48,193 nt of DNA from CBIHLX01 sp966210935 (GTDB lineage: Bacteria > Patescibacteriota > Saccharimonadia > Saccharimonadales > Saccharimonadaceae), in NCBI GenBank assembly GCA_966210935.1, contig CBIHLX010000001.1, positions 1 through 48,193 of the forward strand, written 5' to 3'. The notes below the pieces were generated by a model. It searched no databases and was not told the DNA's origin. It was given only the letters and a program-made list of their open reading frames with translations. The position numbers and the translations under genes are program-made. Below are positions 41,969 to 48,193 of this stretch, piece after piece (positions within the stretch are counted from its first letter, which is position 1; every line of letters starts with the position of its first letter).

Positions 41969-41974
41969 TATACT
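41969..41974 (+). promoter_or_regulatory. -10 box of the 74-aa membrane protein (leaderless start)
   Basis: TATACT (41969-41974) ends 9 nt before the ATG at 41984 and directly follows the terminator's T-run. Confidence 0.5.
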
Positions 41975-41983
41975 AGAAGTATT

Positions 41984-42208
41984 ATGGTAAAGCAGAAGAA
42001 AAAGCGGACCAAGAAGTATAGTGGCGCCGACGCAGCCACGGCCCGTCCAAGCGTCACTCGGGTCAAAGCCGTTAAACGAACGAAGCTTCACGAATGGTGG
42101 CTTGATCGCCGTCGAGTCCTTAAGCCAACTCTTATTACAGGCGGTGTAGTCGCCGCAATTGTCTGGCTAGTTATTGAGCTCGTCCGCATCGCTAGCGGGA
42201 GCCTCTAA
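41984..42208 (+). CDS. Small basic single-pass membrane protein
   Basis: A 74-aa protein: Lys/Arg-rich N-terminal half (KQKKKRTKKYS, RRRVLKP) and one membrane helix (about residues 50-70) ending near the C-terminus. The ATG at 41984 follows a -10 box by 9 nt and has no SD; an in-frame ATG at 41966 would overlap the terminator and -10. Its last 42 nt overlap the end of the convergent histidine kinase gene. No family is recognised; basic single-pass proteins of this kind are common in Patescibacteria. Confidence 0.65.
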   Translation: MVKQKKKRTKKYSGADAATARPSVTRVKAVKRTKLHEWWLDRRRVLKPTLITGGVVAAIVWLVIELVRIASGSL

Positions 42209-44353
42209 AAGTTTCTTAATTGGCAAGCGGAAGCCAAAGACGCTCCCCTCGCCCTCAGTTGACGAAAACACCATCGTCCCGCCATGTGCCGTAATAACGC
42301 GCTTTGCAAGGTAAAGGCCTACGCCAGTGCCATCTGGACGCTGCTTGCGTGCATTAGTTGCGCGGAAAAACTTACCGAAGAGGCGTGCTTGCTCCGCCTC
42401 GGGTACGCCAATGCCCGTATCGTGAACTTCCAGCAGCACTTCACCTGCTTCCACGGAAAGCTTCACGGTTATTGCCGTATGCTCACGCGAATAGTAGATC
42501 GCATTATCAAGGAAATTCATAATCACCTGACGCACCTTGCCCTCGTCAATATAAAGCACCGGCATACGAGAGGGGGCACGATATTTGATCTTCAAATTGC
42601 GCGACTTTGCCGTCGACTCCAGTGAATCAACCTCCTGGCCAACGATTTTCGCGAGATCAATCGGTCGGGCATCGAGCATAAACTTACCGGTCTGTAGACG
42701 AGAGACGTTCAGGAAATCGTTGATCAAATGCACCATTCGCTCACTACTAGCAAACGCTTCACTAAGTAGTTTTTGCTGCATTGGCGTAATTTCACCAGCA
42801 TCGCCCTCAAGCACCATGCTGATATACCCTTTCACACTTGTTAGTGGCGTACGCAGCTGATGGGACGCCATACTAACAAACTCATCTTTGGCTTGATCCA
42901 GTTTTTGGAGTTTCATATTAGAGGTGCGTAGCTCCTTCGTAGCGTCTTCAATTCGCTGCTGGAGAGTCTCGTTTAATTCTCTCACCTCCTGAATCGAAAG
43001 TGCGTTTTGGATGGCGATAGTCAACTCGTCTGCTAATGTCATGAGCATACGGAGGTCGCGACGCACATACACACCGCTACGACGCTCACCAAGAAGCAAG
43101 TAGCCAAGAAGTCGGTTGGCTTGGCGCAGAGGCAATACAAGTGCAATACGATGGCTATCCAAGAACTTCTGCAGCATTTTGTCCTCGACAGCCTCAGTAA
43201 GTACTACCGGCTCCTCGCGGCCCGCCAGATACTCCGCAATCATGGCACCATCGCGTGGTACAAATTTGCTATGATGCGCCGTGCCCGCAGATATGTACCG
43301 TTCACCACCTTGGTATGTTACATAGAAAAAGCTCTGCTCAGCATTAAGCGTGACGCCGATCGTTTCTGCAGCACGTCGCAACAGCAGACGCATGTCTGTC
43401 GTCGTACTTAGTTCGCGATTGAGCCGGGCAAAGAAGTCGTCACTCTTATAGATACCGTGATAAAACAAACGGCGCGTGACGTGATTAAAGAAATAGCGCG
43501 CCGGCTGAAAGACGAGTGCCAGGATTACGGCAATTGCCACATTAGCCGCCACATCTACTGCACTGCCGGTTGTTACGTTGAAAAAGCGAGACAACAGAAA
43601 CGCCAGACCAAAATATACTCCAACGAGACTTACAAAAACAAATGAATACGCAATCGTTCTCACTACCGCAAGCCGCACGTCAAGCAAGTGGTGTCGTGCA
43701 ACAACGTACACAAGCGTCAACGTCCAGATAAGTAGCGCTATCCATGAGTAGCGCGCCGGCTCGACCGTACCGAGGGCATTCGTCAGGATAATGTTCGTCA
43801 TCATGCCAGCTACCACACCACCGAGTAAACCGCTAGCGAGCACACCGAAGCGTCGCTTCACATACTTATGCCGAGCACGGTTGTAGGCCGTCAGCGCAAG
43901 CGCCGTACTATACACAATAAGCAATAGAATGTAGGCCAAAATCACAAAATAAAATACCTCGCGCTGCGGCACGACGATATTTCCACCGTCATACACACCC
44001 GAAAACGTCAGTGGCGTCAGCGTCAGTCCCACACCTGCCACTAGCGCCGCTGTAAGAGCACGCATGCCCGTACGAGGAATTGCGATTTTTGTGGCACTTG
44101 ATACAAAACCAAGCATTGCATACAGCATCAGTAGTGATGCAATAAAGGTAATGCGAATAATCCAAAGGTTATATGTATCCGACAGTTCTGGGTTTTGAAG
44201 GTTAACAATCAAAATCCACGCAGTCGCAAATACCAGCAGTGCGGCCAGCCAGCGACGCATAGCTTCGCGAGGTGCCCGGATCACCACGCTTGCGGCTACA
44301 GCCAGTGCAATTAAACTACTGACAATTACCGCCCCACCTAAGAAAATGTTCAT
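42167..44353 (-). CDS. Multi-TM sensor histidine kinase with GAF domain
   Basis: A 728-aa kinase: an N-terminal membrane sensor of about eight or nine helices (residues 1-290, like the HisKA_7TM class), a GAF-like domain (about 330-465), a coiled linker, a HisKA domain with phospho-acceptor His in ASHQLRTPLTSVKGY (about 497), and HATPase_c with N box (MNFLDNAIYYS), G1 (DTGIGVP), F box and G2 (GTGVGLYLAK). It follows the acyltransferase gene by 21 nt. TTGCAA, a 16-nt spacer and CATACT end 7 nt before the ATG, so it may also be transcribed on its own. Partner is probably the CheY-like protein at 45183. Confidence 0.92.
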   Translation of the reverse strand: MNIFLGGAVIVSSLIALAVAASVVIRAPREAMRRWLAALLVFATAWILIVNLQNPELSDTYNLWIIRITFIASLLMLYAMLGFVSSATKIAIPRTGMRALTAALVAGVGLTLTPLTFSGVYDGGNIVVPQREVFYFVILAYILLLIVYSTALALTAYNRARHKYVKRRFGVLASGLLGGVVAGMMTNIILTNALGTVEPARYSWIALLIWTLTLVYVVARHHLLDVRLAVVRTIAYSFVFVSLVGVYFGLAFLLSRFFNVTTGSAVDVAANVAIAVILALVFQPARYFFNHVTRRLFYHGIYKSDDFFARLNRELSTTTDMRLLLRRAAETIGVTLNAEQSFFYVTYQGGERYISAGTAHHSKFVPRDGAMIAEYLAGREEPVVLTEAVEDKMLQKFLDSHRIALVLPLRQANRLLGYLLLGERRSGVYVRRDLRMLMTLADELTIAIQNALSIQEVRELNETLQQRIEDATKELRTSNMKLQKLDQAKDEFVSMASHQLRTPLTSVKGYISMVLEGDAGEITPMQQKLLSEAFASSERMVHLINDFLNVSRLQTGKFMLDARPIDLAKIVGQEVDSLESTAKSRNLKIKYRAPSRMPVLYIDEGKVRQVIMNFLDNAIYYSREHTAITVKLSVEAGEVLLEVHDTGIGVPEAEQARLFGKFFRATNARKQRPDGTGVGLYLAKRVITAHGGTMVFSSTEGEGSVFGFRLPIKKLLEAPASDADELNN

Positions 44354-44360
44354 GCTTTTA

Positions 44361-44388
44361 AGTATGCCTGACTCTTAAAATTTTGCAA
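44361..44388 (-). promoter_or_regulatory. Histidine kinase promoter (leaderless start)
   Basis: On the minus strand TTGCAA, a 16-nt spacer and CATACT (44361-44366), 7 nt before the ATG and partly inside the end of the acyltransferase gene. Confidence 0.5.
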
Positions 44389-45133
44389 TCCTGATTGGAG
44401 TATCGGGCGCTGACCGAAAATAGCCGCGAACAAATAGACTCACCGCCCGCTCGCCTAGTGAACTTACGCGCCGTTTCTCCGCCCTCTCTCGACTAAAAGT
44501 CGCGGGGACATCGATCTTATAGGGGCGCTGCACTCCTTTGTACCCCGGAAAGTTCATATCCTCATCGCTCAAAGGTTGAAATGCCCATTCAAAAATACGC
44601 GCATAGAACTTTTCGGCCATTACAGGATCAAGACCACAGACGACATATTGCACATCCTGCTGGTGCGCATAGTGAAACAACTCTCGCATTACCTTGAGCG
44701 TCGCCAAGGTCGGCACGCCCGGCTGCTTAACAAAGCCACCAACTTCAGCCACACGCCCGGGCGCCAGCGCGCGTAGCGCATCAGCCTCTCCCTCCGCAAG
44801 GCGATCGAGCGGCAAGAGGAGGTCGTCGACTGAGCTCTCCGGCCACCATATCATACGAGTCGTTGCCACCATCTCGCCCGCTTGATCATAGACACCAAAA
44901 TACCGGCTCTTGTCGGCATATGCATCTGTCGCCAAAGTTCCGTCAGGAGCAATTTGCTCCGGCGCGATCTTACCTAGATCCAAATACCTTTCGGCAACCA
45001 TTTGGCGTGCCCGCAGGATCTCCTCAGGAAAATCATCTAAAGAAACAGCCGTATAGTGCGGCTGCATCCCCTCAATACTCTCGCGTACCCATTCGGCACC
45101 GATGTCAGTAAATAACCTTGTTTCTTTTGACAT
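44375..45133 (-). CDS. GNAT-fold acyltransferase related to FeeM/LuxI-type N-acyl synthases
   Basis: A 252-aa soluble protein. Residues 35-210 follow the autoinducer-synthase-like GNAT layout: a helix with Arg49 (MVAERYL), Asp70 and Asp74 before the first strands (TDAYADKSRYFGVYD), Arg93 in MVATTRMI, Glu130 in VAEVGGFV, and a C-terminal half YVVCGLDPVMAEKFYARI typical of the N-acyltransferase group. The spacing of Arg49, Asp70/74, Arg93 and Glu130 is close to LuxI enzymes, but the second Arg after the Glu is missing. A basic C-terminal tail is additional. The product could be an N-acyl amino acid, but the family call is by motif and not certain. It is flanked by a histidine kinase and a divergent response regulator. 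Confidence 0.6.
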   Translation of the reverse strand: MSKETRLFTDIGAEWVRESIEGMQPHYTAVSLDDFPEEILRARQMVAERYLDLGKIAPEQIAPDGTLATDAYADKSRYFGVYDQAGEMVATTRMIWWPESSVDDLLLPLDRLAEGEADALRALAPGRVAEVGGFVKQPGVPTLATLKVMRELFHYAHQQDVQYVVCGLDPVMAEKFYARIFEWAFQPLSDEDMNFPGYKGVQRPYKIDVPATFSRERAEKRRVSSLGERAVSLFVRGYFRSAPDTPIRIAKF

Positions 45134-45144
45134 GTTGATCTGAA

Positions 45145-45173
45145 TTGTTCTGTATTGCGTTTCACTGTATCAT
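45145..45173 (+). promoter_or_regulatory. Response regulator promoter (leaderless start)
   Basis: TTGTTC (45145-45150), a 17-bp spacer and TATCAT (45168-45173), 9 nt before the ATG at 45183. The 49-nt gap is shared with the divergent acyltransferase gene. Confidence 0.6.
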
Positions 45174-45182
45174 AGAATCAAT

Positions 45183-45554
45183 ATGACCAAAATAGCAATC
45201 ATCGAAGACGACCCAACTATCAACCAAATGTACCGCATGAAATTTGAGGCGGACGGGTTTGAAGTAGAGGTTGCCGATGACGGCAAGCGCGGCGTTGCGC
45301 TCGTCGAATCGTTTACCCCCGACATTATCTTGCTCGACTTACAAATGCCACACATGAACGGCGTTGAAGCACTTACGGAAATCCGCGGACATGACTGGGG
45401 CAAAGCAACACCGGTTATTATTCTTACAAACCTCGGCGTCGAAGAGGCACCAAAAGAACTCCAAAGCCTCGATATCTACGGCTATATCGTTAAAGCCGAG
45501 CTCACCCCCCGCCAAGTGGTTGGACGCGTTAAAGAAGCGCTCGGTCTCGAGTAG
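45183..45554 (+). CDS. Single-domain response regulator (CheY-like)
   Basis: A 123-aa receiver domain without an output domain. Acidic pocket IIEDDP (Asp9, Asp10), phospho-acceptor Asp in LLDLQMPHMNG (about 57), Thr in ILTNLG and Lys in VKAELTP are all present. It probably acts by protein contact, receiving phosphate from the kinase at 42167-44353. Transcribed divergently from the acyltransferase; its stop is 3 nt from the convergent folD stop. No SD; leaderless promoter. Confidence 0.93.
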   Translation: MTKIAIIEDDPTINQMYRMKFEADGFEVEVADDGKRGVALVESFTPDIILLDLQMPHMNGVEALTEIRGHDWGKATPVIILTNLGVEEAPKELQSLDIYGYIVKAELTPRQVVGRVKEALGLE

Positions 45555-45557
45555 AGT

Positions 45558-46382
45558 TTATAACTGATCGGCTGGAATCGTTGCACGAGCAGCCGTAATA
45601 ACGTGATCATACAGGGCGGCAATTGTCAGCGGCCCTACACCACCGCGCTCCGGTGTAATCGTAATGTCATTGCGTTCGCGGACCCTCGGATCAACATCAC
45701 CAACCAACACACCATCTTCACTAGCCGTTCCTGCATCAACTACGACTGCACGCGGTGGTATCATATCTGGCGTAAGAAGTCGCGGTACACCTGTTGCCGA
45801 CACAATGATATTACTTTGGCGAAGTATCGACGAAATATCCTTCGTCGTATCATCAAGTACCGTCACGTCGTAGCCGCTTGCATGCCACATCTGACTTAGC
45901 GGACCACCCACCAGGCGACCATTGCCAACAATAGTAATCTTTTTGCTACTCAACTCTACACCATACCCAGTCAACAGCCAGTTAATAGCCTCTGCTGTAG
46001 CACTATCAAACCTTGCCTGCCTCCCAAGCCCGTCAACATCTTTCGCAGGATCAATTAGATTCACTATCTCATCAGTTTTAGTTGGGTCGTCGAGTGGCAA
46101 CTGCACAATAATCCCATGCACTGTAGGATCGGCGTTATAGGTCGCCAGTGAGCCAGCCAGCTCATCCACCGGTACCGTATCAACGACCGTTTCAATCAAA
46201 ATATCATCACCATACGCCCGCTTCATGCGGACATACGCATCAATCGCCTGCGAGCTACCCGGAGTCTTTAAAATCACAAGCTTTGGGTGCGTATGCCACG
46301 CTTGGCGCAGTGCACGCACTTGTTTTGCTTGACGCTCTTGAATATAGCCAACAAGCTCAGAACCATTTAGTAATTTTGCCAT
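45558..46382 (-). CDS. folD: FolD, methylene-THF dehydrogenase/cyclohydrolase
   Basis: Interconverts methylene-, methenyl- and formyl-tetrahydrofolate. The 274-aa protein shows YVRMKR (catalytic Tyr and Lys), GIIVQLPLDDP, DVDGL, the NADP-binding VGNGRLVGGPL, and TPERGGVGPLT at the C-terminus. TGA-TATTAT ends 9 nt before the ATG with no SD. Confidence 0.94.
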   Translation of the reverse strand: MAKLLNGSELVGYIQERQAKQVRALRQAWHTHPKLVILKTPGSSQAIDAYVRMKRAYGDDILIETVVDTVPVDELAGSLATYNADPTVHGIIVQLPLDDPTKTDEIVNLIDPAKDVDGLGRQARFDSATAEAINWLLTGYGVELSSKKITIVGNGRLVGGPLSQMWHASGYDVTVLDDTTKDISSILRQSNIIVSATGVPRLLTPDMIPPRAVVVDAGTASEDGVLVGDVDPRVRERNDITITPERGGVGPLTIAALYDHVITAARATIPADQL

Positions 46383-46391
46383 CTATATCCT

Positions 46392-46400
46392 ATAATATCA
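46392..46400 (-). promoter_or_regulatory. folD extended -10 (leaderless start)
   Basis: Minus-strand TGA-TATTAT (TATTAT at 46392-46397), 9 nt before the ATG. Confidence 0.5.
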
Positions 46401-46449
46401 CCCTTGCCCCTCTCGCAGCGATAGAGCAGCAAGGTAAAACCTTCGTCAT

Positions 46450-46481
46450 CAATAAAATAGCCGGCGATCACCGGCTATTTT
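46450..46481 (-). terminator. Terminator of the coiled-coil/pilin-like unit
   Basis: AAAATAGCCGG / CCGGCTATTTT, a perfect 11-bp stem with loop CGATCA; minus-strand T-run TTTTATT on the left flank. Confidence 0.88.
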
Positions 46482-46497
46482 ATCGTCTTAATTATCT

Positions 46498-46764
46498 CTA
46501 TTCGAAACTCGCAAGTTCAGCCTCGAGATCAGACAATGTGGCATTGTCATCAAGATTTATATCATCGAGCATCGCTTCTGTCTTGGTGAGATCACTGGTT
46601 GCAGCAATCGTCGGAACATCAGCAGTGCTTGTTCCGGCTACTTCAACCGGCTTCGTTCCATCAATCGATCGATCGTAAAAGACATATCCAAGTACACCCA
46701 CGACCAGCACAACTCCGCATACCAATCCAAGCTCAACAACCGAAAAGCCATGTTGCCTATTCAT
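46498..46764 (-). CDS. Short pilin-like protein
   Basis: An 88-aa protein with a prepilin-type signal HGFSVVELGLVCGVVLVVGVLGYVFYD (Gly before the cut, Glu at +5) and only about 55 residues after the helix, acidic and probably unfolded. It lacks the globular pilin head, so it could be a minor pseudopilin or initiator. Its ATG is 8 nt inside the coiled-coil gene and it has SD GAGAGG. The unit ends at the terminator. Confidence 0.75.
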   Translation of the reverse strand: MNRQHGFSVVELGLVCGVVLVVGVLGYVFYDRSIDGTKPVEVAGTSTADVPTIAATSDLTKTEAMLDDINLDDNATLSDLEAELASFE

Positions 46765-47470
46765 TGCTAGCCTCTCCTGACGTTCCGTCCGTTGACGGTG
46801 TTGTCGAAGTCTGAGCTTGCGCCGACTTAACCGCTACTATGAGGTTCTTCACTGAGGTGCGGTAGTCCTTAAGTGCAGCAACCTGAGCCTTGTGGGCCTC
46901 GCGGAACTCCTGAGAAGCAATCTTTGGATTGTCACTATCGCATGAGAACACATCGCCTACCGACTGTGTGCTGGCAACGGCTGCTTCCGCCGCTAGTTTT
47001 TTCGTGTCGACTTCTGCCACTAAGATATCGTAATTTTCGGCGACACGACCTTTGTTTTCATAAAATTCTTTCACACGGTCAGTGATTTTAGTAAAGACGG
47101 CAATGTGATCTTCTCCGCGCTTCGTCATTTGCGCCATAGTCGCCTCAATGCGCTGCTCGCGCGCCTGGCACGCCTCGAGCTTCGCCCCTTCAAGGCGTTG
47201 CTTAGCTTCAGAAGCACGTGTCTGTGTGCGCTCCTTAGCCTCCTGAGCACGCACCTTCGCTTCTTGAGCACGAGCCTCGGCCTTAGCTTTCGCTTCGTCT
47301 AGACGGTGCTGTGCTGCTGCCCTTTTCTCTTCGACCGCCTGTTTCAATGTTTCGCGATCAGTCACTTCCTGTGCGCCCGCGACGCCCCCGTAGCCTAGGG
47401 TTGAGATAGCAATAAATGCTGCCGTAACCAAACCGATACCCGCACGGTTACTGTGACGGATAAACTTCAT
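46757..47470 (-). CDS. Secreted coiled-coil protein
   Basis: A 237-aa protein with a signal peptide ending in VAGAQE (about residue 34), an Ala/Glu/Lys/Arg-rich coiled coil (about 40-110 with repeating RAQEAK units), a helical middle and a Thr/Ser-rich C-terminus. Two Cys (one near 100, one near 178) may form a disulphide. It is not similar to any family I recognise. SD AGGA precedes the ATG. The upstream region has an 11-bp inverted repeat (47492 and 47550) next to the MarR gene, a possible operator. Confidence 0.7.
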   Translation of the reverse strand: MKFIRHSNRAGIGLVTAAFIAISTLGYGGVAGAQEVTDRETLKQAVEEKRAAAQHRLDEAKAKAEARAQEAKVRAQEAKERTQTRASEAKQRLEGAKLEACQAREQRIEATMAQMTKRGEDHIAVFTKITDRVKEFYENKGRVAENYDILVAEVDTKKLAAEAAVASTQSVGDVFSCDSDNPKIASQEFREAHKAQVAALKDYRTSVKNLIVAVKSAQAQTSTTPSTDGTSGEASNE

Positions 47471-47491
47471 ATAGATGTTGTCCTGCTTACG

Positions 47492-47560
47492 TTAGTACTT
47501 TTTACATCGTACACCGCGACGCCTGGCAGCGCAATGTGCTCATCTAAAGAAAAGTACTAA
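47492..47560. promoter_or_regulatory. Inverted repeat upstream of the coiled-coil gene
   Basis: TTAGTACTTTT (47492-47502) and AAAAGTACTAA (47550-47560), perfect 11-bp arms 47 nt apart. Each arm contains the palindrome AGTACT. They lie between marR and the coiled-coil gene. Confidence 0.5.
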
Positions 47561-47608
47561 TCACAACAGTCGTTTTTATGCTCTCTGTAACCTCAGTGAT
47601 AGCGAACT

Positions 47609-48040
47609 TCACTGCTTACTGGCGTTTGCGATGATCGTTTCAAGCACTTTCTGATACGTCCGCAGCTCAGCCTCTGTTAGGCCACCGAGAAGCTTCTTTA
47701 GTTCAGTAGCCACGTCTGCTTCTACGTCAGTCACAAACTGGCGCCCCTTTTTTGTCAAAATCAACAATTTTGCACGACGATCAAACTGATGCTGAACGCG
47801 CTCCACAAGGCCACGCTCGACAAGGTCATTGCCCATTGCAGTCACAAAAGGCGCCTTAACCGCCAAACGCTCTGCGAGCTCAACTAGGCGTATCCCATTG
47901 GGCGAGTGAGCTACGGCACCCAAAAAAGACCAAGCGGTTGGCGAAAGATCATACCTATCAAGCTTCCGTGTTACCGTATCACGCAACACTTTGTGCGATT
48001 TTGCAAAAATAGCACCTGTTAGATAAGTTGGTATATGCAT
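47609..48040 (-). CDS. MarR family transcriptional regulator
   Basis: A 143-aa winged-helix dimeric regulator. The helix-turn-helix (LVELAERLAVKAPFVTAMGNDLVERGLVERV) and wing (DRRAKLLILTKKGRQF) are clear, flanked by dimerisation helices. The start is the ATG at 48040 (MHIPTYL); the TTG at 48064 is unlikely. A TATACT box (48047-48052) lies 6 nt upstream. A 16-bp perfect palindrome at 48115-48130 could be its operator. Ligand unknown; it may control the coiled-coil/pilin-like unit downstream. Confidence 0.9.
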   Translation of the reverse strand: MHIPTYLTGAIFAKSHKVLRDTVTRKLDRYDLSPTAWSFLGAVAHSPNGIRLVELAERLAVKAPFVTAMGNDLVERGLVERVQHQFDRRAKLLILTKKGRQFVTDVEADVATELKKLLGGLTEAELRTYQKVLETIIANASKQ

Positions 48041-48114
48041 ATATATAGTATAACTTATTACCAAAATAGTTATATAGGTTAACTAATATTTATTACCTAT
48101 TTTTTAAGTAAATG

Positions 48115-48130
48115 TGTGAAATATTTCACA
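48115..48130. promoter_or_regulatory. 16-bp perfect palindrome, possible MarR operator
   Basis: TGTGAAAT-ATTTCACA lies 75 nt upstream of the marR ATG in an A+T-rich region of about 150 nt that holds no gene to the window end. Confidence 0.5.
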
Positions 48131-48193
48131 TTTGTATCTGTTATTGTAATATACTTCACATAAATTTCATTTTGTTGTCATAATGCGTCAGAA

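Overview
The window looks like a chromosomal piece of a Patescibacteria/CPR bacterium, most likely Candidatus Saccharibacteria (TM7). This is inferred from gene content. The markers are an FtsA/PilM-like ATPase followed by a baseplate-J-like membrane protein, a sortase with an LPQTG surface protein, pilin-like proteins, an Rpf/YabE-type wall protein next to rsmA, a short AlaRS, and dense minus-strand operons with almost no biosynthesis. The genetic code reads as standard, with UGA used as a stop. Many first-in-operon genes appear to be leaderless: an extended -10 box lies only 6-10 nt before the start codon, while operon-internal genes have Shine-Dalgarno (SD) sites.

Layout. 0-4.4 kb: ABC exporter, orphan hypothetical gene, rplY (minus), DedA. 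4.4-7.2 kb: uvrA, interrupted by an in-frame TAA at codon 56. 7.2-11.2 kb: sortase, small membrane protein, exonuclease I, obgE. 11.2-17.4 kb: cell-envelope block (LysM-CHAP hydrolase with a probable ATT start; operon of FtsA/PilM-like, baseplate-J-like, ruvX, mltG). 17.5-23.6 kb: alaS, pilin, the sulfur-relay operon (cysteine desulfurase, YdcF-like, mnmA) and two hypotheticals. 23.7-28.7 kb: metG-tatD, pgeF (interrupted by an in-frame TAG) and rpf-like-rsmA. 28.7-36.6 kb: uvrD/pcrA, tail-anchored protein, tpiA, pgk, pyk and a GH5 glucanase. 36.7 kb: tRNA-Glu(UUC).

36.9-40.2 kb is a GC-richer accessory block right after the tRNA: two small overlapping minus-strand genes, a roughly 375-nt structured leader, a small membrane protein and a large lipoprotein. 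It is followed by an LPQTG surface protein behind a perfect consensus sigma-70 promoter (40.4-41.9 kb). 42-45.5 kb holds a signalling locus: a multi-TM histidine kinase, an acyltransferase related to FeeM/LuxI-type autoinducer synthases, and a divergent CheY-like regulator. The window ends with folD, a short pilin-like protein, a secreted coiled-coil protein and a MarR regulator, among several inverted repeats that may be operators.

The points most worth a second look are the two isolated in-frame stops (uvrA, pgeF) plus a third gene lacking a normal start, the leaderless promoter architecture, the acyl-synthase/two-component locus, and the GC-rich block beside tRNA-Glu. No CRISPR array, transposase, integrase or rRNA is visible.
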